Source of the DNA: VYFG01 sp965213885
GTDB lineage: Bacteria > Pseudomonadota > Gammaproteobacteria > Arenicellales > Poriferihabitantaceae
DNA: 64,000 nucleotides
Direction of reading: 5' to 3'
NCBI GenBank assembly: GCA_965213885.1
Contig: OZ243919.1
Span: 496,001-560,000, forward strand
The translations under genes were made by a program, and so were the position numbers. Positions 9,180-18,240 of the stretch are shown here, piece after piece; the stretch's first letter is position 1; each line of letters begins with the position of its first letter. The notes below the pieces were generated by a model. The model saw only the letters and a list, made by a program, of their open reading frames with translations. It was not told where the DNA came from and made no database searches.

Positions 9180-10232
9180 CTACCAGGCGAATTCACGTTT
9201 GAAGGCGGCACCGTGACCGGGATTCGCCAGGGGCACTACAACCCCTCCCAGCAGGCGGGTACCGTAGCATGGGTCGGGCTCAAGATTCAGGTGCGAGTCG
9301 AGGTCCACGTGGTCGATCAGCCCCGTGAGCGCGGCTGCTGCTGCAATCGACATGGATGATTCCCCCATGCAGCCGATCATGGTATTGAGTCTGTGCTCCT
9401 TGGCGGCCGCCATGATCCGAAGAGCACCGGTAATGCCGCCGCACTTCATCAGCTTGATGTTGACCCCGTCCACGCAATGTGCCCATCGGCCGACATCCCC
9501 GGCGAAGTGGCAGGACTCGTCGATGAAGATGGGCAGAGGGCGGCCCCGGTACAGTTCGGGCAAACCGTCTTCCTCTTCCTGCTTCAACGGCTGTTCGATA
9601 TAGTCCGCGCCTCGAACGGCAATCCAGCGCATCATGGTTTTCGCCGCCGCAACGTCCCAGCCGCCGTTGGCGTCCACCCGCAGGCTGGCGTCGTAGGGCC
9701 GGGCGCTTTCCGCCGCCTGGGTGTACATGGCCTGATCCGCCTCGATCCCCTCCGGTGATCCGAGCTTGATTTTCAGCGCCCGGATTCCCGTGCCCTCCAG
9801 CAGGAGGGGCACGCGCTCCTTGATCACCTCCGGTGGATTGATACCGATGGTGACGGATGTCGGCACCTTTGGCCTCGGAATGCCCAGCATCTGGTACAGC
9901 GGCTGGGCGTTTTTCCTGGCGAGCCAGTCCCACAGGGCGATATCCAATGCGGCAAGCGCGCAGGCGGGGACCTGCTGCGCCAGCGCCAGATCATGGATGG
10001 CGTCCACGGACAGTGCTTCGAGGTCGTTGGTCGCATTGAAGGACTCCAGCGAAGTCCTGGCCGATTCCACGCTACCTGCCCCCTCGGTACTTCCCGGGGA
10101 CATTTCACCAAGACCCGTGAAGTCCTGCATGGTGATTGCCAGGAAGAGGTTGTCCGAGCCGGTGCTCACTCCCCTGCTGATGGCCAGGGGGAAGCGTTTC
10201 TTCAGGTGAATGGTTCTGTACTGTACCTGCAT
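9180..10232 (-). CDS. dgcA: Dipeptide-epimerase-family enzyme, probable N-acetyl-D-glutamate racemase
   Basis: An enolase-superfamily enzyme of 350 residues in the muconate-lactonizing/Ala-Glu epimerase subgroup. The catalytic set is intact: the KIK lysines near 154-156, the metal ligands Asp187 (RVDANGG), Glu213 (YIEQP) and Asp238 (FIDES), and the second-face lysine in NIKLMKCGG near 260. These acid/base residues on both faces are what a 1,1-proton-transfer racemase needs. It is first in a two-gene unit with the DUF1611 gene. Classical annotation would be L-Ala-D/L-Glu epimerase; the neighbour favours N-acetyl-glutamate racemisation in D-glutamate catabolism, but the specificity loops cannot decide this by eye. 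Confidence 0.7.
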   Translation of the reverse strand: MQVQYRTIHLKKRFPLAISRGVSTGSDNLFLAITMQDFTGLGEMSPGSTEGAGSVESARTSLESFNATNDLEALSVDAIHDLALAQQVPACALAALDIALWDWLARKNAQPLYQMLGIPRPKVPTSVTIGINPPEVIKERVPLLLEGTGIRALKIKLGSPEGIEADQAMYTQAAESARPYDASLRVDANGGWDVAAAKTMMRWIAVRGADYIEQPLKQEEEDGLPELYRGRPLPIFIDESCHFAGDVGRWAHCVDGVNIKLMKCGGITGALRIMAAAKEHRLNTMIGCMGESSMSIAAAAALTGLIDHVDLDSHLNLEPDPCYGTRLLGGVVVPLANPGHGAAFKREFAW

Positions 10233-10841
10233 CAGGCAATCGCTTGAAAATTTGTCTGGTTGATTTCAGCAGTTGTGCCGGTTGCAGCGGTGGGGAACGA
10301 ATTGCGCAGATGATATGAGACCCCGGAAGTCGTTGCCGGAAGGTATTCGGTACGATTGTCCAGGGGATGTTGGCGGTGCTGGCTGAATCTGTTCTGCTTC
10401 ACGGGCTGGGGCAACACCTGGGATCAAGCACATACATGGGATCAATCGGATCACAAGACAACGCAATGCCGGTCGGGCACTGTATCGTGAGTGAGACCTG
10501 CTGCAGTCCTTCAGCCTGTTCCTGCGGTAGATTCTGCTGGGAATTATTCGGTGCGGCAGGAGCGCCTGAAGTCCGTCCGGTACGGCACTCGCGTGACGAA
10601 GACCATGGAATATTAGCGGATTAAGTGGCATGATATGCACAGATCGCTTAATGTACAAGTAATAAACAAAAATTACATGTCGTTGGGCTGGAATCATGAT
10701 TCCGGTAGTGTCACGCCCATGCAACCAGGATGCATGCAGTGGCGTTTGATTTTCGATTGGTGAAGGCATCAGAGGTCCGGCCTTTTCATTGGTGAAGGGT
10801 CGGGTTCAATACCGCAACTGAGATCAAGGCGGAGAGGATCA
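10233..10841. other. Divergent intergenic region, AT-richer, no gene seen
   Basis: 609 bases between the divergent dgcA-like gene and the DUF1302 gene. The stretch near 10610-10690 is clearly lower in GC than its surroundings and contains an inverted ATTAAG/CTTAAT pair about 30 bases apart. It probably carries promoters for both directions. A 167-codon open frame on the minus strand has no protein-like composition and I do not call it. A GGCGGAGAGG ribosome site lies just before the DUF1302 start. Confidence 0.4.
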
Positions 10842-12974
10842 ATGAGAATGACAAGCGAACCCCACACCAAAATGCGATCGCGCCCCGAATGTATTGCGCA
10901 ATCGGAATGCGCAGCCGGTGGTGCCGGAAATCGCCGCTGGCACGGGATGTGGTCGATCACGCTGGTGGGGAGCGCGGTCGTCCTTGGCGGGATCCTGCAC
11001 GTGTCGCCTTCCGAGGCCTTCGAATTCGGGAACGGTGAATTCGAAGGCAGCCTCGACACCACAGTCTCCCACGGCATGACCTATCGGGTCGAGAAACGCA
11101 ACGATGAATTGACTGCGGACGCCAACGGCAATGACGGAAATCTCAACTACGACCGCGGCGTCGTCAGCAACGTGTCCAAGTTCGTCACTGATCTTGACAT
11201 CAGCCAGGATAACTACGGCCTGTTCGTCCGCACCACGGGATTCCTCGACTTCGAGAACGACAACGGGGAGCGTGCCCGCACCGCGCTGAGCGACGAGGCG
11301 AAGGAACTGGTGGGCAGTAACATCGAGGTGCTCGATGCATACGTCACCGCCGGCTACAACTACGGCGACGCGGCCATTGATTTCCGGCTTGGCAAGCATG
11401 TGCTGAACTGGGGGGAGAGCACCTTCATCCCGAATGGCATCAACGCCATCAACCCCTTCGACGTGAGCAAACTCAGGCTGCCGGGTTCGGAACTGCGTGA
11501 AGCGCTGCTGCCCGTCGGGATGGCGTCGGTGACAGTCGAGCCGAACGACACGCTGTCGGTGACCGGCTTCTGGCAATACGACTGGGAGGAGACCCGGATC
11601 GACCCGGTTGGCAGCTACTTTTCGAGCACCGACTACGTGGGGCCGGGGGCAAACAAAGCGGTGATCACCACCATCATGGAGGGTCTCCGGCCCGGGCAAC
11701 CCACGCTGTGGGACCAAGGATACGGCTTTGGCCCACTGACGCCAGCGATCAATGCCGATCTGACCGCTTACACGATCACCCATCCACAGTCCGGAGCGCC
11801 CATCCCGTACCCGCTGCCGAACCAGCCGACTCATGATGAGAATTTCGCAAGCGTGCCGCGCGGCCCGGACAGGACGCCCGAGGACGGGGACCAGTATGGG
11901 CTGGCGGTGCGCTATTTTGCCGAGGATCTGAACGATACCGAATTCGGCTTCTACTTCATCAACTATCACAGCAGGCTGCCCACGGTCGCTGCACGGGCCC
12001 CTTCGCGGAAAGTCATACAGGATGCTCTTGGCGCGGCAAGCGCGGTAACCGGTGATGGTTCCGCCACGGTTGCCGCCCTGACCGCCCACATCCAACCCCA
12101 GGTTGTGGCCAATGCCCAACGCGCCGTCGCTGCCGGATTGATCACTCAGGACCAACTTCCGGGTTTCATCGCAATGCAGGTGGGCGAGCAAGTCTTCGGG
12201 CAGGTTTCCGGAATTGCGTCCTCTCTCGCCATTGACCGCTACAGTAGTGCTGGTCGATATTTCCTCGATTATCCCGAGGATCTCCAACTCTTCGGATTGA
12301 GCTTCAACACCGTGCTGGGCACTTCAGGCTGGGCACTACAGGGCGAATACTCCCTGCGTCCCGACGCGCCATTGCAAAGAGCCGAGCGGTCAGTAATCAC
12401 AGACGGGCTGGCACCAATCGGCATTGCCCTGGCACTCTCACAAAGTCCCGAAAGACTATCCGGCTATCTTGAAAACTACCAGCCGTTCGATGTGCCGGGC
12501 TACGTCGAGCGCGATGTGAGTCAGCTTCAGGCCACCGCCACTCGGCTGTTCGGACCCACCATGGGTGCAAACGCCCTGGTGTTCGTCGCGGAAGCCGCGG
12601 TGATGCATGTGCATGACATGCCTGACAAGCAAAGTGAGCCCCTGGAGAGCCCTGCAGGCGGCATGCTTGCAACCTCCGATGCCGATGCGGATGCCACCTC
12701 ATGGGGATATCGGATCGCGGCGCGCCTTGACTACTACAACGCGATCGGTGCCATCAACCTGTACCCTTACGTGCAGTTCCTGCATGACGTGAGCGGCAAT
12801 AGCCCGGCGCCCAGTGGCCCGTTCGTGGAGGGCCGGACCGCGATTACCCTGGGGCTGAAAGCCGATTACCTGAGTCGCTGGCAAGCCAATTTCGGCTACA
12901 CACAGTACGCCGGCGATGGCAATGAGCTGAGCGACCGTGACTTCATTTCCGCCTCCATCAAGTACTCGTTCTGA
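10842..12974 (+). CDS. DUF1302 family outer-membrane protein
   Basis: A 710-residue exported protein with a long n-region, a hydrophobic signal segment (WSITLVGSAVVLGGILHV) and a mature start at about SEAFEF. The opening FGNGEFEGSLDTTVSHGM and the later GKHVLNWGESTFIPNGIN are typical of DUF1302 proteins, and the C terminus ends in an aromatic strand (ISASIKYSF), fitting an outer-membrane barrel. DUF1302 genes are commonly found with DUF1329, a YCF48-like gene and an RND exporter, in clusters tied to hydrophobic-compound handling; only DUF1329 is adjacent here. It is translated from an ATG with a good GGAGAGG site and forms a two-gene operon with the next gene, 12 bases away. Confidence 0.85.
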   Translation: MRMTSEPHTKMRSRPECIAQSECAAGGAGNRRWHGMWSITLVGSAVVLGGILHVSPSEAFEFGNGEFEGSLDTTVSHGMTYRVEKRNDELTADANGNDGNLNYDRGVVSNVSKFVTDLDISQDNYGLFVRTTGFLDFENDNGERARTALSDEAKELVGSNIEVLDAYVTAGYNYGDAAIDFRLGKHVLNWGESTFIPNGINAINPFDVSKLRLPGSELREALLPVGMASVTVEPNDTLSVTGFWQYDWEETRIDPVGSYFSSTDYVGPGANKAVITTIMEGLRPGQPTLWDQGYGFGPLTPAINADLTAYTITHPQSGAPIPYPLPNQPTHDENFASVPRGPDRTPEDGDQYGLAVRYFAEDLNDTEFGFYFINYHSRLPTVAARAPSRKVIQDALGAASAVTGDGSATVAALTAHIQPQVVANAQRAVAAGLITQDQLPGFIAMQVGEQVFGQVSGIASSLAIDRYSSAGRYFLDYPEDLQLFGLSFNTVLGTSGWALQGEYSLRPDAPLQRAERSVITDGLAPIGIALALSQSPERLSGYLENYQPFDVPGYVERDVSQLQATATRLFGPTMGANALVFVAEAAVMHVHDMPDKQSEPLESPAGGMLATSDADADATSWGYRIAARLDYYNAIGAINLYPYVQFLHDVSGNSPAPSGPFVEGRTAITLGLKADYLSRWQANFGYTQYAGDGNELSDRDFISASIKYSF

Positions 12975-12986
12975 GGTATTGGGTCC

Positions 12987-14363
12987 ATGAACGCCATCAA
13001 ACTCAAGACAACGACCATGCATCGAATCGGTTATCTCCTTTTTCTCGGGTGCGCTCTCGCCTCCTCGGCATCGGCCGAGATTGCCGCAGACCAGGTCGCG
13101 CGGCTGGGAGCAGACCTTACTCCCCTCGGCGGAGAGCGGGTCGGGAGCGCCGACGGTACCATCCCGGAATGGACAGGCGGCATCACCGAGCCCCCTGCCG
13201 GCTACGTGATTGGCGAGCATCACCCCGACCCCTTCGCCGGAGATAAACCGCTCTTCGTCATCGACACCTCCAACCTGGACGAGTATCGCGACCGGCTCTC
13301 GCTCGGGCATCAGCGCATGCTGGAAACCTACCCGGACTTCAATATGCAGGTCTATCCGACCCGGCGAAGCGCCTCTGTCCCGCAACGGATCTACGACGCG
13401 ACCCGGGACACGGCGGCCACCGCGAAACTCGTGGATGACGGCAACGGCGTGGCCGATGCGGTCATCGGTATTCCGTTCCCGATCCCGAAGAACGGACTCG
13501 AGGTCATCTGGAACCACCTGCTCCGCTACCGGGGCGAGTCGGTGTCTTGCGTCATCGGCCAAGCTGCGGTTACCCGTGGCGGTGCCTACACGCTGGTCAA
13601 GCAGCACCTGGAGACCGAACTGCGCTACTCGCTTCCGGACATGACCCTGGAAGAACTCGGTAACACAATGATCCTGTTCAAGTCGACGACGCTGGCACCG
13701 GCACGACTTGCGGGTGACATCGTCCTGGTGCACGAAACCATGAACCAGTTCCGCGAACCGCGAGACGCCTGGACCTACAATCCGGGCCAGCGCCGGGTGC
13801 GGCGTGCCCCAAACATCGCTTACGACAACCCGGGAACTTCCTCCGACGGGTTGCGAACCGCCGACCAGCTCGACATGTTCAACGGTGCAGTGGACCGGTA
13901 CGATTGGAACCTAGTCGGCAAGCGCGAGATGTACGTTCCGTACAATTCGTATCGGCTGCACAGCGACGATCTCGAGTTCACCGACATCCTCAAGCCCCTG
14001 CATGTCAACCCGGAGCTGCTACGCTACGAACTGCACCGGGTGTGGGTGGTGGAAGCGACGCTCAAGGAGGGCGCCTCCCACCTCTACAAGCGACGCACCT
14101 TCTACGTCGACGAGGATTCCTGGCAGATCCTGGTTGTGGATATCTATGACAACCGGGACCAATTCTGGCGCGTATCGGAAGCCCACCTGATCAACTACTA
14201 CGAGAAGCCGCTGGTTTGGCCGACCCTGGAGGTGCATACCGACCTGCAGGCCGGACGTTACCTCGCATTCGGTCTCGACAATGAATTCCAGATGTGCACT
14301 TGGGACACCAGCGCGCAGTCCCGGGATTTCACCCCGGCCTCGCTTCGGCGCAAGGGTCGCTGA
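12987..14363 (+). CDS. DUF1329 family exported protein
   Basis: A 458-residue protein with a cleavable signal peptide (IGYLLFLGCALASSASA, residues about 13-29). The mature part starts with DQVARLGADLTPLGGERVGS and EWTGGI, the hallmark opening of DUF1329, and later has the family's PYNSYRL and RRTFYVDED stretches. DUF1329 resembles LolB/outer-membrane lipoprotein-sorting folds and is thought to act in the periplasm with its DUF1302 partner. It lies 12 bases after the DUF1302 gene and ends the operon at a probable terminator. Function is not established in detail. Confidence 0.85.
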   Translation: MNAIKLKTTTMHRIGYLLFLGCALASSASAEIAADQVARLGADLTPLGGERVGSADGTIPEWTGGITEPPAGYVIGEHHPDPFAGDKPLFVIDTSNLDEYRDRLSLGHQRMLETYPDFNMQVYPTRRSASVPQRIYDATRDTAATAKLVDDGNGVADAVIGIPFPIPKNGLEVIWNHLLRYRGESVSCVIGQAAVTRGGAYTLVKQHLETELRYSLPDMTLEELGNTMILFKSTTLAPARLAGDIVLVHETMNQFREPRDAWTYNPGQRRVRRAPNIAYDNPGTSSDGLRTADQLDMFNGAVDRYDWNLVGKREMYVPYNSYRLHSDDLEFTDILKPLHVNPELLRYELHRVWVVEATLKEGASHLYKRRTFYVDEDSWQILVVDIYDNRDQFWRVSEAHLINYYEKPLVWPTLEVHTDLQAGRYLAFGLDNEFQMCTWDTSAQSRDFTPASLRRKGR

Positions 14364-14403
14364 TGCGGCCCTCCGTGCCGGAGCTCTGAGTAATCCGGTC
14401 CGC

Positions 14404-14430
14404 TCCCGGGCACCCTGGCACGGGATTTTT
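14404..14430 (+). terminator. Probable Rho-independent terminator after the DUF1302-DUF1329 operon
   Basis: TCCCG and CGGGA arms, extended by an inner GC/GC pair after one mismatch, enclose a short loop and are followed by five Ts. It lies 40 bases after the DUF1329 stop on the same strand. Confidence 0.5.
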
Positions 14431-15075
14431 CCTGCTGGATTTCCGGTGCCGTCCGGCTACCAAGGAACCGCAGCCATCTCGCCTGTTCACGGCACGGGGC
14501 AGGATTGCATTCCTGACCAGGGGTGTCATCGAAGTGCCATGCAGCCGGGGATAGTGTCGGACCTGTAGAAGGCCGTGAAGCTGGTGTTTGTCCCGGATTA
14601 TTCCATGCCGGATTGGTGCATGATCTGATATAAAGTGGGACGCTTTTCTTCCGGGCAGCGGTTTTCTCGCAGCCCTTTTCGAGCAGCGATATGCCAGCAG
14701 CCGTGACGGCACCCGCAACGGGGCCGAGGCGGTTTCCCCGTGTTCATCCGCCTCAGTGATCACTGTCGTGCGGTTCGGATGAATCAGAAAAAGTGGCCCG
14801 CGCGATGACAGTCGCCGGGCTGTGAGCGGTCTGGAGGCTCCACCCAATATCGACAGAAAACGGAACTGATCGTTGAGGCGTATGTCAGTCGGCAATGGTG
14901 GCGGGAAGCAACCCTGCCGCGGTGTCTGCGGGGCTTGGGATCGGGGCGCGGATGACCCGAGGGGCAGCGAAAGTGGAAACGGCGCGCGACAGGAGGAGAG
15001 TGGGGGAGGAAGGGAATGGGAACGGTAAATGGGCAGGGAAGGGGGTAGGGGAACATCCCATGGCACAGCCCAGTA
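14431..15075. other. Intergenic region with strand-biased G-rich tract and G-quadruplex motif
   Basis: About 650 bases with no supportable gene between convergent transcription units. From about 14930 to 15055 the plus strand is strongly purine-rich, and at 15031-15051 four G-runs (3, 3, 5 and 4 Gs) are separated by two-base spacers, a textbook G-quadruplex pattern. The pta transcript reads the other strand, so its 3' untranslated region would be long, C-rich and G-poor, as at Rho-dependent termination sites. Confidence 0.5.
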
Positions 15076-16083
15076 TCAGCGGCGCCCCCCGGTGATCGAT
15101 TGCACCGCGGTGACCGCGGCGAGATTGAAGATGTCCTCCGTGCTGCAACCCCTGGACAGGTCGTTCACTGGCAACTTGAGTCCCTGCAGCACCGGCCCTG
15201 TGGCCTGGACGCCCCCGATTCTCTGCGCAATCTTGTACCCGATATTGGCGGACTGCAGGTCGGGAAAGACGAACACGTTGGCGGGGGCGGGCACGCTGAT
15301 GCCCGGTGCCTTCCGCTGCAGGATTTCCGGGATGATGGCGGCATCGAACTGCACCTCGGTCATGAGCGCGATGTCCGGTCGTCGCTCGGCGATGAGGGCG
15401 CCGGCGGCCCGCACCTTGTCGATGTGATCATGTTCGGCACTGCCCGCCGTGGAAAAACTGAGCAGGGCGACCTTGGGATCGATCCCGGCCAGATTCCGGG
15501 CGTGGTCCGCAGTGTCAGCGGCGATGCTTGCCAGTTCCTCCGCATCGGGGTCGATGACCATGGCACAGTCCGCATAGAGGGCCGTACCCTGGATGGCCTG
15601 GTGGGGGAGCGCATGCTCCATCAGGAAAAAGCTGGAGACGATCCGGCTGCCGGAATTCATGCCGACCAGCTGCAATGCGCTCCGGACCACTTCCCCGGTG
15701 GGATGGGCCGCGCCCGCCACCATGCCGTCGACCATGCCGGCACGGACCATGGCGGCGCCCAGCATCAGGCGGTCCTCGGCCATTTGCCGAGCTTTGTCCA
15801 GCGAAACGCTCCTGTGTCGACGCACCTCGTGAATGACGGCTGCGCACCGTTCCCGGTGGTCCCTGTCCGCAGGGTCCACGATGTGTACGCCGGCAAGGTC
15901 GATACCGTGGGACGCCGCCTGCTTCTCCAGGCTGTCCCGTGCCCCCACAAGGCTGATGTCGGCGATCCCGTCCTGCCGGAGTGCCGCGCCGGCCTGCATG
16001 ACGCGCAGATCGTCTCCCTCCGGCAGGACGATATGACGTCGGCATGTGCGGGCCTTGTCGATGATAGTGGACAGTAGGGACAT
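15076..16083 (-). CDS. pta: Phosphate acetyltransferase (short form)
   Basis: A single-domain PTA/PTB enzyme of about 335 residues from the ATG at 16081-16083; the 13 upstream in-frame residues are not family-like. It converts acetyl phosphate plus CoA into acetyl-CoA and phosphate. Family stretches include VLPEGDDLRVMQA, MVDGMVAGAAHPTGEVVRSA and PVNDLSRGCSTEDI. Within this directon it is the natural partner of Xsc, which makes acetyl phosphate. It is the last gene of the sulfonate cluster, separated from the SulP gene by about 170 bases. I see no acetate kinase gene nearby, which fits use of acetyl phosphate for acetyl-CoA rather than for overflow metabolism. Confidence 0.92.
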   Translation of the reverse strand: MSLLSTIIDKARTCRRHIVLPEGDDLRVMQAGAALRQDGIADISLVGARDSLEKQAASHGIDLAGVHIVDPADRDHRERCAAVIHEVRRHRSVSLDKARQMAEDRLMLGAAMVRAGMVDGMVAGAAHPTGEVVRSALQLVGMNSGSRIVSSFFLMEHALPHQAIQGTALYADCAMVIDPDAEELASIAADTADHARNLAGIDPKVALLSFSTAGSAEHDHIDKVRAAGALIAERRPDIALMTEVQFDAAIIPEILQRKAPGISVPAPANVFVFPDLQSANIGYKIAQRIGGVQATGPVLQGLKLPVNDLSRGCSTEDIFNLAAVTAVQSITGGRR

Positions 16084-16256
16084 AGCGGGAACCAGGGACT
16101 GGCGGAAGATTGTTCCGGTCAATGTGGGCGCCCGATCATAGCAATATCGTCCGTGCGGGTGGAATTGTCCTGCATCATCCGCCAGGATCGGCGCAACGTA
16201 TCCGGAGGTGAATCGCGGTCAGGGTCATCTCCGTCCGGCTGCACGCGGACGGCCAA

Positions 16257-17894
16257 CTAACCTGCCGGCCGGGAATCGCCCGCCAGCAGGATGTCCCGGG
16301 CGATCCGGCGTGCATCGTCCAGGGTTTCAACGATCCGGCCATCCGGCACGTCCTCCAGCACGCCGAGGGTTTCCAGGGCGTATGCCCCGGTGCCGGCAAG
16401 ACCGACCAGGATGCATTCGGTCTCGGAATTCGCGGCAACATCGAGCAGGTGCTCAATCACCAGCGCGGCGCTGTCGTCGATATAGGTCGCATCGGAAAAG
16501 TCGAAGATGACGATTTCATGCTCGCGGATATCCGTGCCGATCACGCCGGCCAGCTTGTGGGAGGATGCGACGGTCAGGGTGCCTCGCAGGGCAACCATTC
16601 CGACCCGCGCTGCGTGGGGGTCGGAGCCGGTCAGCGCCTCGTCGCCGGCGAAGAAGGTAATATCCAGCAGCGGTACCGAAATCACGCTGTCGAGCTCCAG
16701 CCGCTCGAGCCGCCGGGCATGCACCATGCCACCGGCGATGAGACCGATCGCCACTGCCGTGATGAGGTCCACGAATACCGTGAGGCAGAGCGTCGTCAGC
16801 ATGACGAACAGGTGGGAATGCTGCATGCGGTGGACCCGGGCAAGGAGGCGCCAGTCGATGATGTCCAGACCAACCTTCATCAACACGCCGGCCAGCGCAG
16901 CAAGAGGGATCGGCTCGACGAACCGGCCGAGGCCAAGGACGAGGGCAAGCAACAGCAGGGCGCGCAGCGCGCCCGAAACCGGTGTCGTCCCGCCGGAACG
17001 GATGTTCGCCACGGTGCCCATGGGGGAACCGGCGCCGGGCAGCGCACCGATCAGGCCCGCCGCGATGTTCCCGATGCCCTGACCGATCAGTTCCCTGTCC
17101 GGGTTGTGACGCTCTGCGGTGATCGAGTCCGCCACCAGGGAGGTCAACAGGCTGTCGACCGAGCCGATCAGGGCGAGAATGATCGCAGGTTCCACTGCAT
17201 ACAACAGGAACTCGGCCGACGGCAATGCCAGTTGCAGTTCCGGTAGGCCTGTCGGTATCGGGCCGATGACATCGATGCCGGTGAGCCAGAATACCCCGAG
17301 TGTCGTGCCGGCAGCCAGAGCCGCGAGGGGGCCTGGAACGAACCGGGACAGCCGCCTCGGCCAGAGAAGGCCCACCGCCAGCGTGAACGTTGCAACCAGT
17401 AGGGCATCCGTGTTTGCCCCACTCACGGCGGCGGGCAGGGTCCGTAGTGCATCCATGGGTCCGCCCGTCATGACCGGTGCACCGAGAAAGGGCAGTGTCT
17501 GCAGCAGCACGATGATGATGCCGATGCCGGACATAAACCCGGACACGACGACATAGGGCGTGTAGGCCACGAACCGGCCGATTCTCGAAAGCCCGAGGAG
17601 AATCTGGATCAGCCCCGCCATGATGACCACGGCCAGGGCCTCCGACAGGCTGTCTGCGTAGCTGGTCAGGATGACTGCCATGGCGACGGTCGTCGGTGCT
17701 GCCGGTCCAGAGATCTGGGCGCGGGTACCGCCGAACACGGAAGCGAAGAATCCCACCGCGACCGCTCCATACAATCCGGCCGCCGCCCCCATGCCGGAGG
17801 CGATTCCGAAACCGAGCGCAATCGGCAGGGCCACCACCGTCGAGGTGATGCCGCCGAAAATGTCCCCCCGCAGAGTTCCGAGGGTGTACTTCAT
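16257..17894 (-). CDS. SulP family anion transporter with STAS domain
   Basis: A 545-residue SulP permease: an N-terminal block beginning GDIFGGITSTVVALPIALGF, a many-helix transmembrane domain with GLPELQLALPS and GAGSPMGTVANIRSGGTTPV, then a C-terminal STAS domain from about residue 410 to 530 (VIFDFSDATYIDDSAALVI). SulP proteins carry sulfate, bicarbonate or other anions. Its position between xsc and pta on the same strand suggests a role in moving the sulfite or sulfate released from sulfonates; other sulfonate clusters use TauE or SuyZ-type carriers for this. The transport direction is inference. Confidence 0.85.
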   Translation of the reverse strand: MKYTLGTLRGDIFGGITSTVVALPIALGFGIASGMGAAAGLYGAVAVGFFASVFGGTRAQISGPAAPTTVAMAVILTSYADSLSEALAVVIMAGLIQILLGLSRIGRFVAYTPYVVVSGFMSGIGIIIVLLQTLPFLGAPVMTGGPMDALRTLPAAVSGANTDALLVATFTLAVGLLWPRRLSRFVPGPLAALAAGTTLGVFWLTGIDVIGPIPTGLPELQLALPSAEFLLYAVEPAIILALIGSVDSLLTSLVADSITAERHNPDRELIGQGIGNIAAGLIGALPGAGSPMGTVANIRSGGTTPVSGALRALLLLALVLGLGRFVEPIPLAALAGVLMKVGLDIIDWRLLARVHRMQHSHLFVMLTTLCLTVFVDLITAVAIGLIAGGMVHARRLERLELDSVISVPLLDITFFAGDEALTGSDPHAARVGMVALRGTLTVASSHKLAGVIGTDIREHEIVIFDFSDATYIDDSAALVIEHLLDVAANSETECILVGLAGTGAYALETLGVLEDVPDGRIVETLDDARRIARDILLAGDSRPAG

Positions 17895-18240
17895 GGATGG
17901 TCTGTTGGAGGGATCGCCTGTATTTTCTTCAACATGTCACATCGGTCGGACGGCATGCCCGGTCAGGTGTGCGGTTACAAGTTCCCGGCCGCGTTATCCA
18001 TTATTCCCGGCGGCATCCGCCCAAGTCTGTCCGTCCGCTGGCGGATGGAATCGTACCAGCCTGTCCAGGCGACCGGCAGTACCCCCATCGGGGGAGGCCG
18101 GAGCTCCGATGGCGGGCCTTTGGGGGATTCCGAAAGGAGGAGTGGTCATCCTGGTCCGCAGACGGGTCGGGCTTCCCGGGAGCAGGTGCCCGGCTGTGCC
18201 GGATCGACACGGCCGGGCTGCCGGCATCCCCGGAGGTGGT
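17895..18240. other. Gap between xsc and the SulP gene
   Basis: 346 bases without a supportable gene. Open frames here lack family features. I see no clear terminator, so read-through from xsc into the SulP gene is possible. Confidence 0.35.

Noticed and set aside
10266..10769. Minus-strand 167-codon frame in the dgcA-DUF1302 gap
   Set aside because: Composition is not protein-like, there is no ribosome site, and it covers the probable promoter region.
10839..12287. Minus-strand open frame of 482 codons opposite the DUF1302 gene
   Set aside because: No recognisable domain, and it starts in the middle of a clear outer-membrane protein gene on the other strand.
14329..15066. Minus-strand 245-codon frame after the DUF1329 gene
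   Set aside because: The product is dominated by Pro/Leu/Ser from the G-rich tract; no domain and no plausible start.
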